Shown: positions 1-6,896 of the stretch, one piece after another
Position numbering within the stretch: the first letter of the stretch is position 1
Layout of the letters: each line of letters begins with the position of its first letter
Assembly: GCF_000737695.1 (NCBI RefSeq)
Contig: NZ_JPRM01000042.1
Location: forward strand, 58,607-122,606
Origin: Flavobacterium hydatis
GTDB lineage: Bacteria > Bacteroidota > Bacteroidia > Flavobacteriales > Flavobacteriaceae
DNA length: 64,000 bases
Direction of reading: 5' to 3'
Translations under genes and position numbers: made by a program
Notes under the pieces: generated by a model
What the model saw: only the letters and a program-made list of their open reading frames with translations
Databases searched by the model: none
Told to the model about the DNA's origin: nothing

Positions 1-284
1 ATATCGTAAATATATAATTCTCCAAAGTAACATCCGAGAAGATAAAACTTACTTTGTCTGTTATGAAACACAACAATAAAATCTTCTTTCTGTTTAAATT
101 CTTTAAATAATATTTCAGAACCATTTAATATAAAACCTTCGTTATAAGAAATCGGGTCTCCAAAACTATAACCACTCTCATACCTCTATAATATTTTTAC
201 TCTCTCGGGCATCCAAGTATATCTATCAATTATAAAAAGTATAAAAAATGTAATAATTGCTACTTTTATGTTTCTACTTTTCAT
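1..284 (-). pseudogene. Degraded small signal-anchored protein, copy 1 (in-frame stop, cut by window edge)
   Basis: Reading from the ATG at 282-284, the frame begins MKSRNIKVAIITFF and has a hydrophobic N-terminal segment that ends in IDRY. An in-frame TAG lies at 186-188. The same frame then continues open to the window edge and includes YSFGDPISYNEGFILN and YLLGCYFGELYIYD. These blocks match a second broken gene at 2548-2845 (YFGDPIAYNQDFIFN and YLIGCYFKVLFLYD), so both derive from one family. The family is not recognised. The stop and the continued homology beyond it are seen directly; loss of function is inferred. Confidence 0.7.
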
Positions 285-402
285 GATTTTTTTAACCTCT
301 TTGATATGCAAATCTAATTAAAATTACATTTCTACAAGCTTCTATATTCATAGCGATAATACTCATTTGTAATCGATACTACTAATAAAAAATTAGTGTT
401 AG

Positions 403-789
403 TTAAGGAGTTGTAGCATCAATATAATATAAACCTATTAAATTTTTAGTAGTATATAAATCAACAATTGAATCTCTTTCTAACTCGATTGTTTCACCAT
501 AAAACTCAACTCCACCGATATTGATGGGAAGTCTTTCATCATCAGAAAATAAAGAGACTAATTCTAATTTATAACAATTTCCTTTCTTAATTCTTTTAAA
601 TCTTTTGATAATTGAATCATTTTTGAGTGATACAATTTTATATAAAGATTTATCTTTTTTTGCATAAATCTTATAAACATTATTTAAAGAATCTATTCTT
701 ATAATTTCATAATTTTCCTTCTTAGTCCCTTCCCGAAAGTCCGCGTCCCAAAATAAACCCATAAAAAAGAATATAACTAAATACTTCAT
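403..789 (-). CDS. Small exported protein of unknown function
   Basis: The 128-residue product starts MKYLVIFFFMGLF, a short hydrophobic signal or anchor with no lipobox Cys. The rest is charged and apparently globular, rich in Lys, Asp and Ile, and contains NIGGVEFYGETIELERD. No family is recognised. It lies between two decayed or accessory genes next to the Rhs locus and is divergent from the TPR gene at 963, so it may be another cassette gene such as an immunity protein, but nothing in it proves this. The start is the only good ATG before the hydrophobic stretch. Confidence 0.55.
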   Translation of the reverse strand: MKYLVIFFFMGLFWDADFREGTKKENYEIIRIDSLNNVYKIYAKKDKSLYKIVSLKNDSIIKRFKRIKKGNCYKLELVSLFSDDERLPINIGGVEFYGETIELERDSIVDLYTTKNLIGLYYIDATTP

Positions 790-962
790 TTTCTTTAAAA
801 TTTATAAATTCCTATTTTACTTTCTTTTAGTTTGTAGTAATAAATCTATACATTACTTTCTAGTAAAAATAACTTTATATTAGCTAAATAAAAACAAATA
901 TACATCTAACCCAAATTAGTCTAGTATATAAATCATATGCAAACCATTATAAAATATTTTAC

Positions 963-1811
963 ATGAAACCACGTATTTTAATCTTAGCATTATTTTTAGC
1001 GTCACAATTTATTATTGCACAAAACTCTTTAACTTTTGATAAAAAATTTGTGCAAAGCGAAGATAAGTGGGTAGTCTTTCCAATGACAAAAGATAGTACG
1101 TATATGTTTGGTTTTATATACATCGATCCAGTCGCTGGTCTTACATTTGACTTAGAAGGTGATTTTAAAATTAACTCAAATGGAAGATTTATTACTTCTG
1201 GAAATAAGAAAGAAAGCTCCATTAAAACAAGATTACAACCTAATAATACGTTGATTGCCTTTATACCTGAATCTAAATTTTCGGAACTTAACATTCCAAA
1301 AACTCCCGAATGGCTTCAAGCATACAAAACAAATGAAAATTCGATTGAAAGGTTATACAACTGGGGTTATATGTATAATGGATGGAATGAGTGCGAAAAA
1401 GCGCTAGTTTATCTCGAAAAAGCAAAAAACATTAATCAAAATTATAAAGGTTTAAACGTAGAATTAGCCTTCTCCTATAATTGTTTAAAAAGATACCAAG
1501 ATGCGATTCTTGTTTTACAAAAAGCAATAGAAAGCAATCCAACTGATTCTTATACCAATAAAGAATTGATATACGCTGAAGTAAAATCTGGTCAAATAGA
1601 TCTAGCTATTAAATCTTTTAAAAGAGCTTTAGAAATCTGTAAAGACGAGACCTATAATGCTGAAAATTCATTTCAAATTCTTCAAGCTTATTTTTTACAA
1701 AAAGATGTTATAAATTTTGAAAAATGGTTAAGCGAAAACCATAACCTTTTATACAAAAACCAAACGCTCCCTCCTATCATTGAACAGATGATAACTCTAA
1801 TCAAAAAATAG
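963..1811 (+). CDS. Exported TPR-repeat protein
   Basis: The 282-residue product has a Sec signal peptide (residues 1-20, ending FIIAQ). A middle and C-terminal part with TPR-like helices follows: CEKALVYLEKAKNINQNYK, AFSYNCLKRYQDAILVLQKA, then a third helix pair around GQIDLAIKSFKRALEICK. TPR arrays bind partner proteins; no enzymatic motif is visible. The N-terminal 100 residues are not recognised. It is the only plus-strand gene in the first 16 kb and ends at a bidirectional terminator facing the Sel1 lipoprotein gene. Confidence 0.8.
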   Translation: MKPRILILALFLASQFIIAQNSLTFDKKFVQSEDKWVVFPMTKDSTYMFGFIYIDPVAGLTFDLEGDFKINSNGRFITSGNKKESSIKTRLQPNNTLIAFIPESKFSELNIPKTPEWLQAYKTNENSIERLYNWGYMYNGWNECEKALVYLEKAKNINQNYKGLNVELAFSYNCLKRYQDAILVLQKAIESNPTDSYTNKELIYAEVKSGQIDLAIKSFKRALEICKDETYNAENSFQILQAYFLQKDVINFEKWLSENHNLLYKNQTLPPIIEQMITLIKK

Positions 1812-1830
1812 TAAAATAAATTACAATCAT

Positions 1831-1862
1831 AAAAACTTCTTAAGAAATTAAGGAGTTTTTTT
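1831..1862. terminator. Bidirectional intrinsic terminator
   Basis: AACTTCTTAA pairs with TTAAGGAGTT around a GAAA loop, with an A-run on one side and a T-run on the other. It sits between the convergent genes ending at 1811 and 1936 and can serve both. The same CTCCTTAA stem recurs at 60561 and 63811. Confidence 0.75.
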
Positions 1863-1935
1863 ATGCTTAAAATTTATTAAAGTTAAATCCATTTATAATA
1901 ACTCTCTGATTTAAGTCTTTTTATTGTGATTAGCT

Positions 1936-2430
1936 TTATGGCTCTGAAACATCTTCACTTTCCTTTATAAGTTTTAACCCCTTAATTGTATCTTTTACAA
2001 TGTATTTACCTTTTAAATAATGATATCCAAGGATTCTCTTGCATTCTTCATTACCTCTTTCAGCTCCTTTTCTCAAATATTCTAAAGCCATTTTCCTTGT
2101 TTCTATGTCTAAATTTTCTAGCTCCGAAGTACCCAACTTATGATCTTGACTTGTTAATGCTTCATAAACATTTAGATAGGCCAAATGATATTGATATTTA
2201 TTAGCCATAATTAAAGCCGGATAAAGAATACCTTCAATAGGATAATCCATATAGTAATTATTTAAATTATAATATGCACAAGTATCTCCTTTAGTTAAAG
2301 CCTCTTTTATATAATAATCTCTATCGCTTAAAGTCATATTATTCATTGGAGTACTTTTCTTTTTATCATTGCAACCAACTATAAATATTACAAGAAATAC
2401 ACTTCCTAAAATTTTTTGTTTTGTGTTCAT
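1936..2430 (-). CDS. Sel1-repeat lipoprotein
   Basis: The 164-residue product has a lipoprotein signal (lipobox Cys 20 in FIVGCNDKKK), so it is probably membrane-anchored. The C-terminal half has Sel1-like repeats: MALEYLRKGAERGNEECK, then ILGYHYLKGKYIVKDTIKGL. Sel1 repeats are protein-binding solenoids. Directly upstream in the direction of transcription is a relic of the RHS core (2433-2525), only 2 bases from the ATG. This position is what one expects for the immunity gene of a lost Rhs C-terminal module; that role is inference. Confidence 0.75.
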   Translation of the reverse strand: MNTKQKILGSVFLVIFIVGCNDKKKSTPMNNMTLSDRDYYIKEALTKGDTCAYYNLNNYYMDYPIEGILYPALIMANKYQYHLAYLNVYEALTSQDHKLGTSELENLDIETRKMALEYLRKGAERGNEECKRILGYHYLKGKYIVKDTIKGLKLIKESEDVSEP

Positions 2431-2432
2431 CC

Positions 2433-2525
2433 CTCCAAATTTAAGGCATTATACCTCCTCGTGTTTTACTCCAACCGGATAATAATTGTTTTCTTCTAGA
2501 AATTCAATATCTTTTTTCTTCTTAT
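2433..2525 (-). pseudogene. Relic of the RHS core region
   Basis: The minus strand encodes KKDIEFLEENNYYPVGVKH, matching the core in the intact Rhs protein (LEILEENNYYPFGLKHQG) and in the orphan module at 5419. After this block the match to GYNTLNLEAG continues only after a one-base shift, so the relic is frameshifted. No toxin part remains before the next gene. It marks an old rhs recombination event. Confidence 0.7.
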
Positions 2526-2547
2526 TTTGGGTTAGCCATGACGATAT

Positions 2548-2845
2548 TTAAAATTTAGTATAAAAAGCTGTTTTATTTAAATTACTATCATATAAAAATA
2601 ATACCTTAAAGTAACATCCTATCAAGTAAATTTCTTTTTCTAAAACAGGATTGTCTTCGGTTTTGTTACGCGTAAATTTTATTTTTATTAAAAATGAAGT
2701 CCTGGTTATAAGCTATGGGGTCACCAAAATAACTACCTCCATCATACTCCCAAACACCTTGAAGTCTATGCTCCATAAAAAATAGTCTATCAATTAATAG
2801 AATAGAAAGTAAAACGCTAAAAAAAATTAAAAACTTCTTTTTCAT
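2548..2845 (-). pseudogene. Degraded small signal-anchored protein, copy 2 (frameshifted)
   Basis: From the ATG at 2843-2845 the frame reads MKKKFLIFFSVLLSILLIDR, then YFGDPIAYNQDFIFNKNKIYA and a stop, giving 59 residues. In a shifted frame downstream the family resumes with NPVLEKEIYLIGCYFKVLFL and runs to a stop at 2548. The alignment with the copy at 1-284 spans both frames, so this is one gene broken by a frameshift near 2668. The original function is unknown. Confidence 0.7.
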
Positions 2846-2887
2846 AATTATTTCTTTGTTTCTCTTTGATGTGAATATTCTGTTAGT

Positions 2888-3352
2888 TTACCATTTTGAT
2901 ATATTGCTATTGGATAGCTTGAACTTATCTACAACTAACTTTTTTTCTGCTTTTAATATTATAAAATACAGGGCAACGTAAGCAATTAATACAGTAATTA
3001 ACCCCATCAAAACATTCTCTGGATAAAATAAAATTTTCTTTATAATATTATCAACTACTATAAAAGTCATAATACCTACCAGAGAGGATAAAAAGATAAT
3101 TAACTTATTTATTTTCGAATCAACTTTAATTATTAGAATAATACTGAAAATAATCATTAAAATAAGAGGTATATTAAACGTAAATAAAAGATACTCTTCG
3201 ATTTTGACTTTAAACCCTTCTGGTTTAAAATCCATCTTATGGAAATAATCATCAGATATTACCAAATACATCAACAATAATAAGCTCACCAACCCTCCAA
3301 ATAAGTAAATTTGAATGTAGTTTAAAACAAACTTTAATACTTTTTCTTTCAT
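2888..3352 (-). CDS. Small polytopic membrane protein
   Basis: The 154-residue product has about four predicted transmembrane segments: IYLFGGLVSLLLLMYLVI, a second at LLFTFNIPLILMIIFSIILI, a third at LIIFLSSLVGIMTFIVV, and a last at LMGLITVLIAYVALYFIILK. No family is recognised. It follows the lipoprotein gene at 3481 on the same strand inside the array of Rhs C-terminal pieces and could be the immunity protein of a lost membrane-acting toxin; that is only an inference from position. The 128 bases before it hold no clear gene. Confidence 0.65.
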   Translation of the reverse strand: MKEKVLKFVLNYIQIYLFGGLVSLLLLMYLVISDDYFHKMDFKPEGFKVKIEEYLLFTFNIPLILMIIFSIILIIKVDSKINKLIIFLSSLVGIMTFIVVDNIIKKILFYPENVLMGLITVLIAYVALYFIILKAEKKLVVDKFKLSNSNISKW

Positions 3353-3480
3353 AAATTATTGTTTGATTAATCTGATTCACTTTGTACATATTCTCTTCTC
3401 CAAGAGTTATGTGAACAGAACTATCAATATGATCTGAAGCACTATTGGGTATATCCTTCCTACTACGTTATACCTTGCTA

Positions 3481-3987
3481 CTATTTCTTGTCTTTTTCCT
3501 CTATTACAACAACCTTTTTAGTAACTCTAAATTCATGGGTAATAATCCTATCCATGGGTTCTCCGTTTTTGACTTTAGCTCCATTCTCAATCATAACTTC
3601 ATCGATTATCAAACCATCTATATAATTTAAACCTAACTTATCAAATCGAATATCATATAAAGGAATCAATCTGTTATTTCTTGCTCCAAATGTATCTGTT
3701 ACTATTTTTTTTAAAGATTCATCCCCATAATTTATGTCTTGATTTTTTAAATATGTAAAATAAACGTATCTGATATTTTTAATATCATCAAAACTAGTCG
3801 TAATAGTATCCAAATCATCTTTATAATTTATTTTTCCATCATAAAGCTCATTTACATATACTGTATCAGGAAAAATAATACTTATTTCTGCATTTATATT
3901 TTGCTCATTTTTCACTGTCTTTTTCTCATCCTTACATGAAATTAGCAGTAAAAAGCTTATCATTAAAAAAAATTGTAGCTTATTCAT
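3481..3987 (-). CDS. Lipoprotein, putative Rhs-cassette immunity protein (paralog D)
   Basis: The 168-residue product has a lipobox at Cys 18 (LLLISCKDEKK). It carries the family signature FPDTVYVNELYDGKINY, DTITTSFDD, and near the end GLNYIDGLIIDEVMIENGAK. It is closest to paralog B (4864-5409) and shares the first block with A and C. Its ATG overlaps, as ATGA, the stop of a short Rhs-type C-terminal tail relic (3984-4103), which implies translational coupling to a former toxin. Probable location is periplasmic membrane or outer membrane. The immunity role is inferred from position and repeated pairing. Confidence 0.75.
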   Translation of the reverse strand: MNKLQFFLMISFLLLISCKDEKKTVKNEQNINAEISIIFPDTVYVNELYDGKINYKDDLDTITTSFDDIKNIRYVYFTYLKNQDINYGDESLKKIVTDTFGARNNRLIPLYDIRFDKLGLNYIDGLIIDEVMIENGAKVKNGEPMDRIITHEFRVTKKVVVIEEKDKK

Positions 3988-4103
3988 GGTTTATAGTAAT
4001 CTAATCTTTGTTGAAGTTCTCTATTGTTTGAATTTCTTTCTTCTGCTGCTCTTAAATATTTTTTACGATTAATACCGATTAAACCTGTCTGAGAAGGATT
4101 AAT
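3984..4103 (-). pseudogene. Relic of an Rhs C-terminal tail
   Basis: This frame encodes 38 residues, starting NPSQTGLIGINRKKYLRAAE and ending RELQQRLDYYKP. The tail resembles the end of the orphan module at 5419 (SPSQKEVITRMNKMNA..., then ELQKKIDYYK). No start codon or core precedes it; a stop lies just upstream. Its own stop overlaps the ATG of the lipoprotein gene at 3987. It is the last fragment of a C-terminal module still coupled to its partner gene. Confidence 0.65.
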
Positions 4104-4107
4104 TTAT

Positions 4108-4295
4108 CTACCATAAATTTAATTTATTTGATATATAAATAATCCCTAATAGTATAAAAGCAATACCTCCTGCATAACCTTAAAGTTTATACTCACTAAT
4201 GGATATGAAGGTGGTCTTTTTGACATAAAAACAATAATCACTATTCCAAAAATTATCATTAAAACTCCTATTCCTATATTTTCTATCACTTCCAT
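4108..4295 (-). pseudogene. Frameshifted small two-TM membrane protein
   Basis: The ATG at 4293-4295 opens MEVIENIGIGVLMIIFGIVI, followed by VFMSKRPPSYPLVSINFK. A shift of one base near 4175 restores GYAGGIAFILLGIIYISNK and LNLW before a TAG at 4108. Together they make a coherent protein of about 60 residues with two membrane helices; neither single frame does. The ATG lies inside the last codons of the tail relic at 4286-4385, again the toxin-tail/partner arrangement. Function unknown. Confidence 0.6.
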
Positions 4296-4385
4296 AATTT
4301 ATTGTTTTTTTGATTCCATTTACCGTAACCGATAAAACCAGTGCTGTAATTGCACATATTCGAACGATCGAGTACATTACCTCTT
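4286..4385 (-). pseudogene. Second short C-terminal tail relic
   Basis: A frame opens directly after the stop of lipoprotein C and encodes about 33 residues, including STGFIGYGKWNQKNNKLWK, before a TGA at 4286-4288. The ATG of the frameshifted membrane gene lies within its last codons. It has no start of its own. By position it looks like the end of a lost Rhs C-terminal domain; the sequence itself is not similar to the other tails, so this call is tentative. Confidence 0.4.
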
Positions 4386-4880
4386 TTAATCAACTACATA
4401 CACCTCTTTCGAGAATAAACAATCACTTGTTCTTAATATCATTTTATCTGGTGGTATATTTTTTTGGTTTTTCAAAAATTTATTATCTCGTATGACTATA
4501 TTTAGTATTTGCTTACCTTTTTTTTCAAAAACAGCTTTAAACTCAAATTTACCCGTATTTAATGTATCAACATAAGACAATAAACGATTATTATTTACTT
4601 CATTATAATTGGCAAGTTCTTTGTTTATACTAGTTGATAATACAAGTACTAAAAACCTGCTACTAGTTATAGTAGAATCAATATTACTCACATCATATTG
4701 AAGTTTACCATCAATAACTTTATTTACTTTTACAGTATCAGGAAAACTACTAAACAAAATTTTACTTTTACTTAAATTATTTTTTAATGCTTCTTTTAAA
4801 TTTTCATCATTTTTCTTATTACACGAAATAATAATCAATGCAATAAATACATATCTATTTATTTTAAAAATTTGTTCCAT
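4386..4880 (-). CDS. Lipoprotein, putative immunity protein (divergent paralog C)
   Basis: I place the start at the ATG of 4878-4880 (MEQIFKINRYVFIALIIISC), because it gives a clean lipoprotein signal with Cys 20; the frame is open further upstream to 4919. The product is 164 residues. It keeps the family block FPDTVKVNKVIDGKLQY and DSTITSS but differs in the C-terminal half (GKQILNIVIRDNKFLKNQK), so it is the most divergent of the four. It overlaps the end of paralog B by 17 bases with no Rhs piece between them, so it may have arisen by tandem duplication or from loss of the intervening module. Confidence 0.7.
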   Translation of the reverse strand: MEQIFKINRYVFIALIIISCNKKNDENLKEALKNNLSKSKILFSSFPDTVKVNKVIDGKLQYDVSNIDSTITSSRFLVLVLSTSINKELANYNEVNNNRLLSYVDTLNTGKFEFKAVFEKKGKQILNIVIRDNKFLKNQKNIPPDKMILRTSDCLFSKEVYVVD

Positions 4881-5409
4881 GTTTTTTGTTGTCTGCCCGA
4901 TTGTTTCTTTCAATAACATAAACCCCCCTAGTTAACCTAAATTTATCAGTAATAATTCTTGTCATAGATTCACCTTTATCATTTTTAGCACCATTTTCTA
5001 TCATCACTTCATCTGTTATAAATCCATCAAAATAATTCAATCCTAACTTATCAAACTTAATATTATATAATGGAATCATTCGATTCGATTCTGCTACAAA
5101 TGTATCTTTCGCAACCTTATTCAAATAATCATCTCCATAACTTTTATCTTTAGTTATTAAAAAAGCATATTCTAAAAATCTTGCCTTTTCTACATCCTCA
5201 AGACTTGTTGTAATAGTATCTAAATAATTTTCATAATCTATTCTTCCATTATAACTCTCATTTACATATACTGTATCAGGAAAAACTAGTGTTATTTTAT
5301 ATTTATTTTTAGCTGCCTCTGTTTCTTCCGTTTTTCTTATTTCCTTTATTTCTTTTTTACAAGCTATTAATAACGAAAATACAATTATTGAAAACATGAT
5401 TTTTCTCAT
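4864..5409 (-). CDS. Lipoprotein, putative immunity protein (paralog B)
   Basis: The 181-residue product has a lipobox at Cys 17 (FSLLIACKKE). It shows FPDTVYVNESYNGRIDY, DTITTSLED and GLNYFDGFITDEVMIENGAK, nearly matching paralog D. It starts 9 bases after the stop of the orphan Rhs C-terminal module at 5419, so the two form a displaced toxin-tail/partner pair. No enzyme motif is present. The repeated pairing with different C-terminal modules supports an immunity role, which remains inference. Confidence 0.75.
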   Translation of the reverse strand: MRKIMFSIIVFSLLIACKKEIKEIRKTEETEAAKNKYKITLVFPDTVYVNESYNGRIDYENYLDTITTSLEDVEKARFLEYAFLITKDKSYGDDYLNKVAKDTFVAESNRMIPLYNIKFDKLGLNYFDGFITDEVMIENGAKNDKGESMTRIITDKFRLTRGVYVIERNNRADNKKHGTNF

Positions 5410-5418
5410 AATTACTGA

Positions 5419-6357
5419 TTATTTATAATAGTCTATTTTTTTTTGAAGTTCTTCGTTATTCGAATCTTTTTCTTGCTCTGCTCTTCTAGCATTCATTTTA
5501 TTCATTCTTGTTATAACTTCCTTTTGAGAAGGACTCACGGATGTATCTTTTGTTTGTTTACGAACTTCAGACTTATTCCAGCTTTCTGTACTTGTAGCAC
5601 TGGATTTTTCTAATTTCATAGTTATCATTTCACCCTCAGGAGTTGCAGCAGTACTCATTGTTGATGAGTTACCTTCTCCACCACCTTTTATATCAGGATT
5701 ACTAGTATCTAAAACGGCAGCAATATTAGGAATATTAGTATCCGGCCCCCAGACATCTGTTAATCCTACTACAACGGTCATATCAACTTGTGGTGTATCT
5801 CTTTCTCCTTCAGGGGTAACCAATGCACCTTTTTTTCCTCCATCAGCAGTAAAACTTACTCCAAATCCTGAGCCTTTTACTGCCTTTTCTGGTTTTCCTA
5901 TTTTAATGTCAGGAGTTATTTTATCTAATATGTCTCTAGCTTTTTGAGCAACCATATTTCTGGTATTAGAAACAACAGTACTTACTTTATTTGAGACATA
6001 ATTTTTAACTGCTGATGTAGCTTTGCTAATTAAACTTGTAATTGGATTACCAACCCACATCCCATCAGGGTCAACAAAATACACAGAATTATCCATTGCG
6101 TAATTATATGGTGACCATCTACGCCCTTGTTCTGCTAGCGGGTCAATATTCATCCAACGACCAATTGCAGGATCATAATTCCTTGCGCCGTAGTCGTAAA
6201 ACCCAAGCCCCAGCTTGTCTTGCAGCTCTTTTCCATTGTACTTATATTTATAACCAGCTTCTAAATTTAGGGTATTATACCCCTGATGCTTCAACCCAAA
6301 TGGGTAGTAATTATTTTCTTCAAGAATTTCAACTTTTTTTGTTGTTGGATTCTGGGC
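5419..6357 (-). CDS. Orphan Rhs C-terminal module (core plus variable tail, no N-terminus)
   Basis: The fragment begins inside the RHS core (AQNPTTKKVEILEENNYYPF) and runs through KYKYNGKELQDKLGLGFYDY, ARNYDPAIGRWMNIDPLAEQ and VYFVDPDGMWVGN. The following 210 residues are unlike those of the intact Rhs protein. This tail has no toxin motif I recognise and ends ELQKKIDYYK. The frame is open to an ATG at 6372, but that ATG lies in the lipoprotein A gene and gives no signal peptide. The module is best read as a displaced alternative C-terminus, possibly a donor for recombination through the shared core. It is followed by lipoprotein B. Confidence 0.75.
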   Translation of the reverse strand, partial: AQNPTTKKVEILEENNYYPFGLKHQGYNTLNLEAGYKYKYNGKELQDKLGLGFYDYGARNYDPAIGRWMNIDPLAEQGRRWSPYNYAMDNSVYFVDPDGMWVGNPITSLISKATSAVKNYVSNKVSTVVSNTRNMVAQKARDILDKITPDIKIGKPEKAVKGSGFGVSFTADGGKKGALVTPEGERDTPQVDMTVVVGLTDVWGPDTNIPNIAAVLDTSNPDIKGGGEGNSSTMSTAATPEGEMITMKLEKSSATSTESWNKSEVRKQTKDTSVSPSQKEVITRMNKMNARRAEQEKDSNNEELQKKIDYYK

Positions 6358-6877
6358 TATTAATAACAACAACCTTGTGTATTACCCTCTCTTCATTTTC
6401 TATTAATCTTACAAGCTCATTACCTTTTAGATCTTTTTTATTCTCATTAATGATAACAAAATCATTTATAATACCATCAATATAATAGATGCCCGTTTTT
6501 GTAAATTTAATATCATAAATAGAAATTTCTTTATTGTTATCAGCTCCAAATTTACTAGCAACTTTTTTTAAATGTTTATAATCAGGATCTGGCTTATCTA
6601 CAATTGTTAGATAAAAAATAACGTATCGATTCTTTTTTTTATCATCAAAACTTGTAGTAATTGTATCTAACATACTTTTGTATTTAACCATCCCGTCATA
6701 TAATTGATCTATATAAACTGTATCAGGAAACTCTATTTTACAATCTATCCGTTTTCGAATATCTTTTTCAAATTTCTGTTGTTGGTTCGGAATTTCTTCT
6801 TTTCTTTTGCAGGAAACAACTATAAATTGTAGTACATATACAGTTACTATTATTATTGAAAATCTTTTGTTTAACAT
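6329..6877 (-). CDS. Lipoprotein, putative immunity protein of the intact Rhs protein (paralog A)
   Basis: The 182-residue product has a lipobox at Cys 23 (FIVVSCKRKE). Family blocks are FPDTVYIDQLYDGMVKY, DTITTSFDD and GIYYIDGIINDFVIINENKK. It begins 19 bases after the stop of the full-length Rhs gene, the classic place for a cognate immunity gene. Its last nine residues (SPESNNKKS) are read from DNA that, in another frame, is the start of the rhs-core homology of the orphan module, so the 3' end looks truncated or remade by recombination. Immunity is inferred from position. Confidence 0.75.
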   Translation of the reverse strand: MLNKRFSIIIVTVYVLQFIVVSCKRKEEIPNQQQKFEKDIRKRIDCKIEFPDTVYIDQLYDGMVKYKSMLDTITTSFDDKKKNRYVIFYLTIVDKPDPDYKHLKKVASKFGADNNKEISIYDIKFTKTGIYYIDGIINDFVIINENKKDLKGNELVRLIENEERVIHKVVVINSPESNNKKS

Positions 6878-6896
6878 ATCTATTTTACTTAATTAT

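Noticed and set aside
959..1294. Open frame of 111 residues on the minus strand opposite the TPR gene
   Set aside because: It lies fully inside the TPR gene, has no recognisable motif, and the plus-strand frame has a signal peptide and TPR pattern.
3353..3480. Possible third C-terminal tail relic before the 154-residue membrane protein
   Set aside because: Two different frames look partly coding (one with DSSVHITLGEENMYK, one with HNSWRREYVQSESD), but neither ends in register with the next ATG and neither resembles the other tails.
5419..6372. Orphan Rhs module as an independent gene starting at the ATG of 6372
   Set aside because: That ATG is within the lipoprotein A gene, gives no signal peptide, and the homology starts later at about 6357; it is reported as an N-terminally truncated module.
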